Origin: Stappia indica
Lineage (GTDB): Bacteria > Pseudomonadota > Alphaproteobacteria > Rhizobiales > Stappiaceae
Direction: 5' to 3'
Assembly (NCBI RefSeq): GCF_009789575.1
Contig: NZ_CP046908.1
Span: forward strand, 1,612,001 to 1,676,000
DNA: 64,000 nt
Part shown: one piece after another, positions 9,261 to 18,380 of the stretch
Position numbering within the stretch: the stretch's first letter is position 1
How the letters are laid out: every line of letters begins with the position of its first letter
Translations under genes and position numbers: made by a program
The notes under the pieces: model-generated
The model's database searches: none
Told to the model about the DNA's origin: nothing
Seen by the model: the letters and a program-made list of their open reading frames with translations, nothing else

Positions 9261-9424
9261 ACCCTATCGTGACATGGGTTACCATCGCCGGATGGCAAAC
9301 TGAGTCCCGGGCCGTTTCCCGCCGCAAGACTGCAACGGCGAGACGGCGGATGGCAACCGCGGGCCGAGCCTGGCAGAACGAGCGATCTCGCAGCTGCCGC
9401 GTGATCAGGAGGTATGAAACGACC

Positions 9425-10429
9425 ATGAGCGCCGTCACTTCACCGGAAGTTGATCACGAGCAGGTCGCCCGCGATGCGGAAACGGCGATGGACAGGATCA
9501 CCGCCGCCCGCACCGAAATCGCCCGCATCATCTTCGGCCAGGAAAGCGTCGTCGAGCGCGCGCTGGTCACCTTGCTCGCCGGCGGCCACGGCCTGCTGGT
9601 CGGCGTGCCCGGCCTTGCCAAGACCAAGCTGGTGGAAACGCTCGGCACGGTGCTCGGCCTCGATGCCCGCCGTATCCAGTTCACGCCAGACCTGATGCCC
9701 TCCGACATTCTCGGCGCCGAGGTGATGGACCAGGCCCGCGACGGCAGCCGCGCCTTCCGCTTCATCAAGGGGCCGATCTTCTCGCAGGTCCTGATGGCCG
9801 ACGAGATCAACCGCGCCAGCCCGCGCACCCAGTCGGCGCTGCTGCAGGCGATGCAGGAATATCACGTCACCGTCGCCGGCCAGAGCTACGACCTGCCGCG
9901 TCCCTTCCATGTGCTCGCGACCCAGAACCCGCTGGAGCAGGAGGGCACCTATCCCCTGCCCGAGGCGCAGCTCGACCGCTTCCTGATGCAGATCGACGTG
10001 CATTATCCCGACCGCGAGGCGGAACGGCGCATCCTCATGGAGACGACCGGCGCCCTGGACGCGAAGGCGACCGCCGTCATGTCGGCAGAGGATCTCGTCA
10101 CCTGCCAGCAGCTCGTGCGCCGCATGCCGGTCGGCGAGAGCGTCGTCGAGGCGATCCTGGAACTCGTCCGCTCCGCCCGTCCCGGCGAGAGCGACGACGA
10201 GATCACCAGCCAGATCGCCTGGGGTCCGGGCCCGCGCGCCAGCCAGGCATTGATGCTCACCGTGCGCGCCCGCGCGCTGGTCGACGGCCGTCTTGCGCCG
10301 TCGGTGGACGACGTGCTGGCGCTGGCCGAGCCGGTGTTGCAGCACCGCATGGCGCTGACCTTCGGCGCGCGCGCCGACGGGCAGACGATCCGCGGGGTGA
10401 TCGGCCGCATCAAGAGCCGGATCGGATAA
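9425..10429 (+). CDS. MoxR-family AAA+ ATPase
   Basis: A 334-aa AAA+ chaperone-like ATPase. Walker A GVPGLAKTKL is near residues 57-66, Walker B VLMADEINRASPRTQSALL near 122, and sensor 1 FHVLATQNPLEQEGTYPLPE follows, all diagnostic for MoxR. MoxR proteins act with DUF58 and von Willebrand-A proteins in envelope maturation or metal insertion, and this gene is followed 6 bases later by a DUF58 gene. An AGGAGG lies 12 bases upstream of the ATG. An upstream ATG at 9414 is out of frame and terminates after four codons. Confidence 0.94.
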   Translation: MSAVTSPEVDHEQVARDAETAMDRITAARTEIARIIFGQESVVERALVTLLAGGHGLLVGVPGLAKTKLVETLGTVLGLDARRIQFTPDLMPSDILGAEVMDQARDGSRAFRFIKGPIFSQVLMADEINRASPRTQSALLQAMQEYHVTVAGQSYDLPRPFHVLATQNPLEQEGTYPLPEAQLDRFLMQIDVHYPDREAERRILMETTGALDAKATAVMSAEDLVTCQQLVRRMPVGESVVEAILELVRSARPGESDDEITSQIAWGPGPRASQALMLTVRARALVDGRLAPSVDDVLALAEPVLQHRMALTFGARADGQTIRGVIGRIKSRIG

Positions 10430-10435
10430 CGGCTC

Positions 10436-11392
10436 ATGAGCAGCCTGGGGCGCTTTTCTCTCTCCTCGCCGGGCTCCGCCGCGCAGGACGACCCCCAGGG
10501 GGCCCCCTGGCCGCAGGTTGTTGCCGGAGCGCGCTCGCTCGCCGAGGCCCTGCCCGATCTGCTGGTCGAAGCCCGCCAGGTGGCCATGACGATCAATGCC
10601 GGCTGGCACGGCCGCCGCCGCTCCGGCACCGGCGAGAATTTCTGGCAGTTCCGCCCCTTCATCGCCGGCGAGCCGGTGCGCCGCATCGACTGGCGCCGCT
10701 CGGCCCGCGACGACCATCTCTATGTCCGCGAGCGCGAGTGGGAGGCCGCCCATACCGTCTGGCTCTGGGCGGACCTGTCGCCCTCCATGGGCTTTCGCTC
10801 GCATCTGTCGCAGGCGCTGAAGCGCGACCGCGCCCTCGTGCTGCTGCTGGCGCTTGCCGATCTTCTCGCCGACACCGGCGAGCGCATCGGCCTGCCCGGC
10901 CTGCGCCGGCCCGCCGCCGACCGTCACGCGGCCGAGCGCATTGCCGATGCGCTGGGGCATCTCGCCGATCCGCTCAGCCTGCCGCCGACGGAGGATATCC
11001 GCCGCTTTTCGGAAGTGGTGCTGATCGGCGACCTGCTCGATCCGGTCGAGGAGACGCTGGCCTGGATGCGCAAGGTCGCCGCCACCGGCGCCCGCGCCCA
11101 TGTGGTGATGGTCCTCGATCCCATCGAGGAGACCTTCCCCTTCACCGGCCGCACCGAGTTCCGCGACCCCGAGACCGGCTTCAAGCTCACCAGCGGCAAG
11201 GCCGAGCAGTGGCGGCGCGCCTATCGCGACCGGCTGGAGGCGCACCGGCAGGCGCTGTCGGATGCCGCCCGCCGCGCCGGCTGGACCTTCGTCGTGCACC
11301 ATACCGACCGGCCCGCATCCGAGCCGATGCTGGTCCTGCACAGCCGCCTCAGCGGCATTCCGCTCCATGGACCGGGAGGCGCCGGACGATGA
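10436..11392 (+). CDS. DUF58 domain protein
   Basis: A 318-aa protein. The DUF58 core FWQFRPFIAGEPVRRIDWRR lies near residues 68-88 and is followed by LYVREREWE. The rest folds like a von Willebrand-A domain: the segment WLWADLSPSMGF resembles a degenerate MIDAS DxSxS. The protein works with the MoxR ATPase encoded just upstream. The 3' end overlaps the DUF4159 gene (ATGA), which indicates translational coupling. Confidence 0.92.
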   Translation: MSSLGRFSLSSPGSAAQDDPQGAPWPQVVAGARSLAEALPDLLVEARQVAMTINAGWHGRRRSGTGENFWQFRPFIAGEPVRRIDWRRSARDDHLYVREREWEAAHTVWLWADLSPSMGFRSHLSQALKRDRALVLLLALADLLADTGERIGLPGLRRPAADRHAAERIADALGHLADPLSLPPTEDIRRFSEVVLIGDLLDPVEETLAWMRKVAATGARAHVVMVLDPIEETFPFTGRTEFRDPETGFKLTSGKAEQWRRAYRDRLEAHRQALSDAARRAGWTFVVHHTDRPASEPMLVLHSRLSGIPLHGPGGAGR

Positions 11393-14223
11393 CCTCCTTC
11401 CTGCCGCTCGGCTTCACCGCGCCGCTGGTGCTCACCGCCCTGCTGCTGCTTCCGGTGATCTGGTGGCTGCTGCGCCTGATCCCGCCGAGCCCGCGCCGCG
11501 TCGCCTTTCCGCCGGCCCGCCTCCTCGCCGATATCGACAAGCGCGAGGAGACGCCGGACAACAGCCCGTGGTGGCTGACCCTTCTGCGCCTGCTGCTGGC
11601 CGCCGCGATCATCCTCGCCCTTGCCGGGCCGATCTGGCGCCCGCTGGCCGATGCCCCCGCCGGCTCCGGCCCCCTGTGGATCGTCCTCGACAACGGCTGG
11701 GCCTCTTCCTCGGGCTGGGAAACCCGCCGCCGCACCGCCGAGCAGCTGGTCGAGACCGCCGCCGACAGCGGCCGGCCGGTCCTGCTTGCGGCCACCGCAG
11801 AAGGTGCCGACCAGCCCCTCGTGCCGCAGAACGCCCGCCTCGCGCTGGAGCGGCTGCGCGTGCTGGAGCCGCGCGCCTGGCCGGCCAACCGGGGCGAGCT
11901 GACCCTCGGCCTGCGCAAGGCCGCGCAGGAGACCCGTCCCGGCTCCATCGTCTGGCTCGCCGAGGATGCGGCGGCGGCCGGAACGCCGCGCTTCGTGGAA
12001 GACCTGCGCGCCCTTGCCGGCGAGAGCGAGCTGACCGTCATGACTGGTCTCGGCCGCCCCGCCGTCCTCGCCGATGCCCGCAACGACATCGAGGCGTTGA
12101 CCGTCTCCGTGCTCGACGACGCCCCCTCGACCGCCCCGCGCACCATCCGCGCACTCGACATGCGCGGCCTCACCCTCGGCGAGGCGGACGCCACCTTCGA
12201 GGAGGACGGCGTCACCGGCGCGGCCCGGTTCGACTTCCCCGTCGAGCTGCGCAACGACGTCGCCCGGCTGGAGCTGGTCGGCCAGGACAGCGCCGCCGGC
12301 GTGCAGCTTCTCGACGACCGCTGGCAGCGCCGCACCGTCGGCATCGTCTCCGGCGCCTCCGCCGACCAGGCGCAGCCGCTGCTGTCGCCGCTCTACTATC
12401 TGGAGCGCGCGCTCTCGCCCTTTGCGGAGCTGCGCCGCCCGCGCGAGGAGAACCTCGCCGAAGCCCTGCCGGACCTCATCGAGCAGGGCGTCTCCGTCAT
12501 CGTGCTGGCCGATGTCGGCCGCCTGCCGGAAGGCGCAATGGAGGCCGTCGCCGCCTGGGTCGAGCAGGGCGGCGTGCTGCTGCGCTTCGCCGGCCCGCGC
12601 ATGGCCGGCGGCACCGACGACCTGGTGCCCGCCGCCCTTCGCGCCGGCGACCGGACGCTGGGCGGCAGCCTGTCCTGGGAGCAGCCGCAGCCGCTGGCAA
12701 GCTTTGCGGACGCCTCCCCCTTCGCCCGCCTCGACGTGCCGGCCGACGTCACCGTCAACCGGCAGGTGCTGGCCGAGCCGGGACCCGATCTTGCCGACCG
12801 CACCTGGGCCTCGCTCGCCGACGGCACGCCGCTCGTCACGGCCTCGCTCCGCGGACGCGGAACGCTGGTCCTCTTCCATGTCACCGCCGACACCGGCTGG
12901 TCGAACCTGCCGATCTCCGGCACCTTCGTCTCCATGCTGCGGCGGATCGTGGCGCTCTCCTCCGCGTCCGGCGCAAGGGGCGAGGGCACCGGGGCCGCCG
13001 CTGCCGCCGGCACCGTGCAGGAGCCGGCCGAGGTGCTGCTGCCCCCCGTGCGTGTCCTCGACGGGCGCGGCCGGCTCGGTCCGCCGCCGGCCTCCGCCCT
13101 GCCCGTTTCGGCGCGCCAGGGCGATGTCGCGGCCAGCCGCCGCCATCCGCCCGGCCTTTACGGCAGCGACGATGCCTTCCGCGCCATAAACCTCTTCGCC
13201 TCGCTCGACGAGGTCATGCCGCTCGATCTAGGCCCGCTCGACGGCGCTGCGACGGTCGCGACCTACCCCACCACGGAGGCAAGCGATCTGAGGCCGCTGC
13301 TCTTCCTCGCCGCCCTCTTGCTGCTCTTTGCCGATGCGATCGCGATGATGTGGCTGCGCGGCGATGCGCAAGGGCTGCGCGGCCGGCTTGCCCGCGGCAC
13401 GGCCGTGCTGCTTCTCGCCGGCATTGCCGCGGCGCTCGCCCTGCCGCAGACGGCACGGGCGCAGGAGACGTCCGACGATCTTGCAGCGCTGGAGGCGACG
13501 CTCGACACCCGCCTTGCCTATGTGCTCACCGGCCAGCCGGACCGCGATGCCACCAGCCGCCAGGGCCTTCTCGGCCTCACCCGCTATCTCTCCACCCGCA
13601 CGGCGCTGGAGCCGGAAGCCCCCGTCGGCGTCGACATTGCGACCGACGAGCTCGCCTTCTACCCCGTGCTTTACTGGCCGATCTCGGAGACGACGCCGGT
13701 TCCTTCCGCCGAGGCGCTCGCGCGCATCGACACCTATATGCGCAACGGCGGCACCATCCTGTTCGACACCGCCGACCAGCTCTCGGCCGGGATTTCCGGC
13801 TTCGGCACGTCGCCGGCGGTGCTGCGGCTGCGCCAGGTGCTCGACGGGCTCGACATCCCGCCGCTGGAGCCGGTGCCGGCCGACCACGTCCTGACCAAGG
13901 CCTTCTACCTGCTGGAGACCTTCCCCGGCCGCTATGCGGACGGCCCGCTCTGGGTCGAGGCGACGGAGACGCGGAACACCGGCGAACGCCCGGTGCGCGC
14001 CGGCGACGGCGTCTCGCCGCTGCTGATCACCGGCAACGATTTCGCCGCCGCCTGGGCGGTGGACGAGGCCGGCAACCCGCTGTTCCCGACCGTTCCCAAC
14101 GATGCCGTGCAGCGCGAATATGCCTACCGCTCCGGCGTCAACATCGTCATGTACGCCCTGACCGGCAACTACAAGGCCGACCAGGTGCACGTTCCGGCGC
14201 TGCTGGAACGGCTCGGCCAATAG
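11389..14223 (+). CDS. DUF4159 domain membrane protein with BatA-like N-terminus
   Basis: A 944-aa membrane protein. Two N-terminal helices (residues 8-30 and 60-83) flank the BatA-type double-transmembrane segment. A degenerate von Willebrand-A-like region follows, then a periplasmic stretch. Two more helices lie near residues 633-650 and 662-682, the second ending in ALPQTARAQ like a signal cleavage site. The C-terminal DUF4159 domain (about 690-940) has a GATase-like fold with ELAFYPVLYWPIS, MRNGGTILFDTAD and YRSGVNIVMYALTGNYKADQ. It overlaps the DUF58 gene by four bases. The AAA-DUF58-DUF4159 order is typical of Hyphomicrobiales, and the pathway is still undefined. Confidence 0.88.
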   Translation: MTSFLPLGFTAPLVLTALLLLPVIWWLLRLIPPSPRRVAFPPARLLADIDKREETPDNSPWWLTLLRLLLAAAIILALAGPIWRPLADAPAGSGPLWIVLDNGWASSSGWETRRRTAEQLVETAADSGRPVLLAATAEGADQPLVPQNARLALERLRVLEPRAWPANRGELTLGLRKAAQETRPGSIVWLAEDAAAAGTPRFVEDLRALAGESELTVMTGLGRPAVLADARNDIEALTVSVLDDAPSTAPRTIRALDMRGLTLGEADATFEEDGVTGAARFDFPVELRNDVARLELVGQDSAAGVQLLDDRWQRRTVGIVSGASADQAQPLLSPLYYLERALSPFAELRRPREENLAEALPDLIEQGVSVIVLADVGRLPEGAMEAVAAWVEQGGVLLRFAGPRMAGGTDDLVPAALRAGDRTLGGSLSWEQPQPLASFADASPFARLDVPADVTVNRQVLAEPGPDLADRTWASLADGTPLVTASLRGRGTLVLFHVTADTGWSNLPISGTFVSMLRRIVALSSASGARGEGTGAAAAAGTVQEPAEVLLPPVRVLDGRGRLGPPPASALPVSARQGDVAASRRHPPGLYGSDDAFRAINLFASLDEVMPLDLGPLDGAATVATYPTTEASDLRPLLFLAALLLLFADAIAMMWLRGDAQGLRGRLARGTAVLLLAGIAAALALPQTARAQETSDDLAALEATLDTRLAYVLTGQPDRDATSRQGLLGLTRYLSTRTALEPEAPVGVDIATDELAFYPVLYWPISETTPVPSAEALARIDTYMRNGGTILFDTADQLSAGISGFGTSPAVLRLRQVLDGLDIPPLEPVPADHVLTKAFYLLETFPGRYADGPLWVEATETRNTGERPVRAGDGVSPLLITGNDFAAAWAVDEAGNPLFPTVPNDAVQREYAYRSGVNIVMYALTGNYKADQVHVPALLERLGQ

Positions 14224-14233
14224 GAGCGATCCA

Positions 14234-16312
14234 TTGATCTGGTCCCTCTCCTTCGCCCCTCTCGTGCCGCTCTGGGCGCTCATTGCCGCCGCGGTGGTCG
14301 CCCTGTTGCTGGCCGTCGGCGCGCTTGTCCTGCGCCTGCCGGCCTGGCCCTTGCGGGCGCTCGCCATGGCGCTTCTGTTGCTCGCCCTGACCGGCCCGGC
14401 GCTGGAGCGCGAGGACCGCGAGCCGCTGTCCAGCGTCGTTTCCGTCATCGTCGACGAAAGCCAGAGCCAGCGCCTTGCCGACCGCACCAGCGCCGCCGCT
14501 GAGGCCTTGAGCGCGCTGGAGCAGCGCTTTGCCGGCCTGCCCGGCTACGAGGTCCGGGTGACGCGCGCCGGACGCGGCGACGGCGCCACCGCCGACGGCA
14601 CCGCCCTGTTCTCCGCGCTCGCCGACAGCCTGTCCGACGTGCCGCCGGACCGCATCGGCGGCGCCGTGATGATCACCGACGGCCAGGTCCACGACATTCC
14701 CGCCCGCGCCGCCGACCTTGGCTTCAACGCCCCGCTGCATGCGCTGATCACCGGGCGCGAGGACGAGATCGACCGCCGCCTTGCCATCGCCCGCGCCCCG
14801 AAATTCGCGCTGGTCGGCTCCGAGCAGGTCGTGACGCTGCAGCTGCAGGACCGCGGCGTGACAGGCGCCAGCGGCCGGGTGCCCATCGTGGTGCGGCGCG
14901 ACGGCGAGGTCGTCTCCCAGCAGATGGCCCAGCCCGGCGCCACCATCGACATTCCCGTCACCATCGCCCATGGCGGCAACAACATCTTCGAGTTCTCCGC
15001 CGAGGTGCTGGACGGCGAGCTGACCGACATCAACAACCGCGTCGTCGTCACCATCGAGGGCATTCGCGAGAACCTGCGCGTCCTGCTGGTCTCCGGCAGC
15101 CCGCATGCGGGCGAGCGCACCTGGCGCAACCTGCTGAAGTCCGACGCCTCCGTCGATCTCGTCCACTTCACCATCCTGCGCCCGCCCGACAAGCAGGACG
15201 GCACGCCGATCCACCAGCTGTCGCTGATCGCCTTCCCGACGCGCGAACTGTTCTCGGTGAAGATCGACGAGTTCGACCTGATCATCTTCGACCGCTACGA
15301 GCGGCGCGGCGTGCTGCCCCTGCTCTATTTCGACAACATCGCCCGCTATGTGCGCGAGGGCGGCGCCGTGCTCGTGGCCGGTGGCCCCGACTACGCGGAA
15401 GGCGGCAGCATCTACCGCACGCCGCTGTCGCCGGTCCTGCCGGCCGAGCCCAGCGGCATGATCTACGAGGAGCCGTTCCGCGCCGGCATCTCCGAGGTCG
15501 GCAACCGCCATCCGGTGACGCGCGACCTGCCCGGCTCGGCCTCTGAGCCGCCGGCCTGGAGCCGCTGGTTCCGCCTGGTCGACGCGGCCGTGCGCAACGG
15601 CGAAACCTTGATGACGGGCGCCGAGGACAAGCCGCTCCTGGTGCTCAGCCGCGAGGGCGAGGGCCGCGTCGCCGTGCTCCTGTCCGATCACGTCTGGCTG
15701 TGGGCCCGCGGCTACGAGGGCGGCGGCCCGCATGTCGACCTGCTGCGCCGTCTCGCCCACTGGCTGATGAAGGAGCCGGATCTGGAGGAGGAGGCCCTGC
15801 GCCTCACCTCGCGCGGGGCGGAAGTCGTCGCCGAACGCCAGACCATCGGCGAGGCCGTCGGCGACATGACGCTGACCCTGCCCGGCGGCGAGACGCGCAA
15901 CCTCACCCCGACCGAGGTCTCCCCCGGCCTGTGGCGCGCCACCGCGCCGGCGCCCGATCTCGGCCTTTATTCCGTCGACGACGGCACCCGCAAGGCGCTG
16001 GTCCATGTCGGCCCGCCGAACCCGCGCGAGTTCACCGACGTGCTGTCGACGGTGGAGACCCTTGCGCCGGTTGCCGGCGAAACCGGCGGCAGCGTCCGCC
16101 GCCTCGCCGGGGCGGACGACCGCATCGTCGTGCCGCGGGTGGTGCCGATGCGCCGGGCCACCAGCTTCGCCGGCGACGGCTGGATCGGCTTCCGCACGAC
16201 GGAGGCCAGCATCCTGCGCGGCATCGACCGCTATCCCTTGTTCCAGAGCCTGCTCGGTCTCGCCCTGCTGCTCGGCGGCGTGTCATTCCTGTGGTATCGC
16301 GAGGGACGCTGA
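14234..16312 (+). CDS. Membrane protein with glutamine-amidotransferase-like domain (MoxR cluster)
   Basis: A 692-aa protein. Two N-terminal membrane helices are followed by a von Willebrand-A-like domain (VVSVIVDESQSQRLADR; VMITDGQVHD), a beta-sandwich region (about 190-270), and a class I GATase-like domain (VLLVSGSPHAGERTWRN, FDLIIFDRYERRGVLP, VREGGAVLVAGGPDYA). A final C-terminal helix ends the protein. No catalytic Cys is evident at the GATase nucleophile position, so it is probably not an enzyme. It starts at TTG, with AGGAG 7 bases upstream and no better ATG. It is the last gene of the MoxR operon, 10 bases after DUF4159. Its final codons begin a 44-bp tandem repeat. Confidence 0.85.
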   Translation: MIWSLSFAPLVPLWALIAAAVVALLLAVGALVLRLPAWPLRALAMALLLLALTGPALEREDREPLSSVVSVIVDESQSQRLADRTSAAAEALSALEQRFAGLPGYEVRVTRAGRGDGATADGTALFSALADSLSDVPPDRIGGAVMITDGQVHDIPARAADLGFNAPLHALITGREDEIDRRLAIARAPKFALVGSEQVVTLQLQDRGVTGASGRVPIVVRRDGEVVSQQMAQPGATIDIPVTIAHGGNNIFEFSAEVLDGELTDINNRVVVTIEGIRENLRVLLVSGSPHAGERTWRNLLKSDASVDLVHFTILRPPDKQDGTPIHQLSLIAFPTRELFSVKIDEFDLIIFDRYERRGVLPLLYFDNIARYVREGGAVLVAGGPDYAEGGSIYRTPLSPVLPAEPSGMIYEEPFRAGISEVGNRHPVTRDLPGSASEPPAWSRWFRLVDAAVRNGETLMTGAEDKPLLVLSREGEGRVAVLLSDHVWLWARGYEGGGPHVDLLRRLAHWLMKEPDLEEEALRLTSRGAEVVAERQTIGEAVGDMTLTLPGGETRNLTPTEVSPGLWRATAPAPDLGLYSVDDGTRKALVHVGPPNPREFTDVLSTVETLAPVAGETGGSVRRLAGADDRIVVPRVVPMRRATSFAGDGWIGFRTTEASILRGIDRYPLFQSLLGLALLLGGVSFLWYREGR

Positions 16313-16395
16313 GCCGCTTCCCCTCGCGGGGCCTGTGGTATCGCGGGGGGCGCTGAGCCACTTCTCCTCGCAGGGCCTGTGGTATCGCGAGGGGA
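16289..16395. repeat. 44-bp tandem repeat over the 3' end of the MoxR operon
   Basis: Copies starting CTGTGGTATCGCG lie at 16289, 16333 and 16377, exactly 44 bases apart; the third is partial. The first copy contains the last codons and stop of the GATase-like gene. Within each copy CGCGAGGG and CCCTCGCG form an 8-bp stem with a loop of about 13 bases, so the repeat duplicates a terminator-like hairpin, though no T-run follows. The period is not a multiple of three. Confidence 0.85.
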
Positions 16396-16426
16396 GTCAA
16401 GCTGCGCTATCGGGCTTGAAGGCGCC

Positions 16427-16939
16427 TCAGGCCGCGACCGCGTCGCGGCCGCCGCGCACCTTGCCATGCGGCATCTCGCTGCCCGGCACCAGGTTGGCGA
16501 CCAGCAGCCGCGCCGGATCGACCGGCCCCGGCAGGGTGATCCGCCCCATCGGCACCGGCGCAAAGCCGAGCGGCCCGTAATAGGGCGCATCGCCGACCAG
16601 CAGCACGCTCTTCTCGCCCAGCGCCTGCGCGGTCTTCAGCGCCTGGTTGACCAGCAGCCGGCCCAGCCCCCGGTTCTTGAAGGCCGGGGCCACCGCCAGC
16701 GGGCCGAGCAGCTGCGAGGGCGCATCGCCGATGGTGATCGGCGTCAGCCACACCGAGCCTGCAAAGACGTCGCCGCTCATGCCCACGAAGCTCAGACGCC
16801 GGTCGTGCTCGATCCCCTCGCGCAGACGGAAGGCCGTCTTGGCGAAGCGGCCCGGGCCGAAGGCTTCGGCCTGCAGGTCGAGAATGGCGGGAAGGTCGGA
16901 AGGCAGTTCGTTCCGGATAAGCCAGGACAGTGCGAGCAT
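16427..16939 (-). CDS. GNAT N-acetyltransferase (YhbS-like)
   Basis: A 170-aa acetyltransferase. The acetyl-CoA site reads LAVAPAFKNRGLGRLLVNQAL (motif A), preceded by the beta-4 strand GPLAVAP. It is followed by VLLVGDAPYYGPLGFAP, the hallmark of YhbS/DUF1446-like small GNATs. The substrate is unknown. The gene is convergent with the MoxR operon, and the 44-bp repeat lies in the short gap between them. The ATG at 16939 is the first in frame and gives a normal family N-terminus (WLIRNELPSDLPAIL). Confidence 0.88.
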   Translation of the reverse strand: MLALSWLIRNELPSDLPAILDLQAEAFGPGRFAKTAFRLREGIEHDRRLSFVGMSGDVFAGSVWLTPITIGDAPSQLLGPLAVAPAFKNRGLGRLLVNQALKTAQALGEKSVLLVGDAPYYGPLGFAPVPMGRITLPGPVDPARLLVANLVPGSEMPHGKVRGGRDAVAA

Positions 16940-17363
16940 GGATCGGATCTCGGTGGTCGGTACGGTCAGGCGGAAACTTGTGCCTTCGATCCGCTCCGCC
17001 GGTTCACCCCCAACGCTCTAGCCGGATCTCAAGGCACACGTGTGACGACGCGCGAGGGCTGGCCTCGTCGCAAGTCTCGTCGTCGCTGCCGTTCGATCCT
17101 GTTCATCGCGTCCTGCTCTTGCGGCCCGCCTTTCGGCATCCGCGGCAACCGGTTCCGGTCCGACCCGCCTCTCGCAATCGGAAAGACTGTCATGACCGGA
17201 TGGGGTCGGTATCATGCAATGCCCGGACCGTAAAGCGATTTTGCGGCCCGGACCATCGTTCACTCTCCGTGAATGGTCCATTCGCGCGGTTGAAGGCGCG
17301 CGACCCGGTCCCATCTCCTATCGTGAACGACAGCGACACGAGACAAGACAAGGGAAACGCGAC
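16940..17363. other. Divergent intergenic region
   Basis: A 424-base region between the GNAT gene (minus) and the glutathionyl-hydroquinone reductase gene (plus). Open frames here look like shadows. The only structure I see is the interrupted palindrome at 17250-17279, annotated separately. Confidence 0.5.
17250..17279. promoter_or_regulatory. Palindromic operator-like site upstream of the glutathione transferase gene
   Basis: GGACCA and TGGTCC flank an inner TTCAC-TCTCC-GTGAA palindrome. The inner arms match the general size of TetR- or MarR-type operators. The site ends 85 bases upstream of the start at 17364. No regulator gene is adjacent. It could also fold as an RNA hairpin in the leader. 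Confidence 0.4.
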
Positions 17364-18371
17364 ATGGGCATGCTGGTGGACGGAGTGTGGAAGGACGTGT
17401 GGTACGATACCAGCTCGACCGGCGGGCGGTTCGAGCGCAAGGAGTCCTCCTTCCGCAACTGGGTCACCCGCGACGGCGCGCCCGGCCCCAGCGGCCAGGG
17501 CGGCTTTGCCGCCGAGACCAGCGGCAAGGGCGGCTTTGCCGCCGAAAGCGGCCGCTACCACCTGATGGTCTCGTTCGCCTGTCCCTGGGCGCACCGCACG
17601 CTGATCTTCCGCAAGCTCAAGGGCCTGGAGGACAAGATCTCGCTCTCCGCGGTCGAGCCCCTGATGCTGGAAAACGGCTGGACCTTCGCGAAGCCCGAAC
17701 CCGAGACGGGCGCGCAGACCGCCTGGCAGGTCTATGTGAAGGCCGACCCGGCCTATACCGGCCGCGCCACCGTGCCGATCCTCTGGGACCGCAAGACGCA
17801 GACCATCGTCTCCAACGAATCGGCGGAGATCATCCGCATGCTCAACTCCGCCTTCGACGACCTTCCCGGCGTCGAGAGCGGGCTGGACTTCTTCCCGCAA
17901 GGCCTGCGCCCCGAGATCGAGGAGGTCAACGCCCGCATCTACGACGAGGTCAACAACGGCGTCTACAAGGCCGGCTTCGCCACCACGCAGGAGGCCTACG
18001 AGGAGGCGGTGACCACCCTCTTCACCGCGCTCGACTGGCTGGAGGACCGCCTCTCGCGCCAGCGCTATCTCGTCGGCGGCCAGCTGACGGAGGCGGACTG
18101 GCGGCTGTTCACCACGCTTCTGCGCTTCGATCCGGTCTATGTCGGCCACTTCAAGTGCAACATCCGCCGCATTGCCGACTATCCGGCGCTCTCCGGCTAC
18201 CTGCGCGAGCTCTACCAGTATCCCGGCGTTGCGGACACCTGCGACTTCGCCACCATCAAGCAGCACTATTACGGCTCGCACGACACCATCAATCCGACCG
18301 GCATCGTGCCGCTCGGCCCGGTGCTGGACCTCGATCGCCCGCATGGCCGCGACGCGCTGCCGAAGGGGTGA
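17364..18371 (+). CDS. Glutathionyl-hydroquinone reductase (ECM4/YqjG-type glutathione transferase)
   Basis: A 335-aa Xi-class glutathione transferase that reduces glutathionyl-hydroquinones through a catalytic cysteine. The active-site motif SFACPWAHRTLIF is present (Cys near residue 71), followed by VPILWDRKTQTIVSNESAEI and the C-terminal YVGHFKCNIRRIADYPAL. The N-terminus carries an in-frame duplication, GQGGFAAETS then GKGGFAAESG, where relatives have a single F-x-AE-xGRYHL; the duplicated DNA unit is 30 bases. The catalytic core is intact, so the enzyme is probably active. A TetR/MarR-like palindrome lies upstream. Confidence 0.92.
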   Translation: MGMLVDGVWKDVWYDTSSTGGRFERKESSFRNWVTRDGAPGPSGQGGFAAETSGKGGFAAESGRYHLMVSFACPWAHRTLIFRKLKGLEDKISLSAVEPLMLENGWTFAKPEPETGAQTAWQVYVKADPAYTGRATVPILWDRKTQTIVSNESAEIIRMLNSAFDDLPGVESGLDFFPQGLRPEIEEVNARIYDEVNNGVYKAGFATTQEAYEEAVTTLFTALDWLEDRLSRQRYLVGGQLTEADWRLFTTLLRFDPVYVGHFKCNIRRIADYPALSGYLRELYQYPGVADTCDFATIKQHYYGSHDTINPTGIVPLGPVLDLDRPHGRDALPKG

Positions 18372-18380
18372 CGTGACGCC

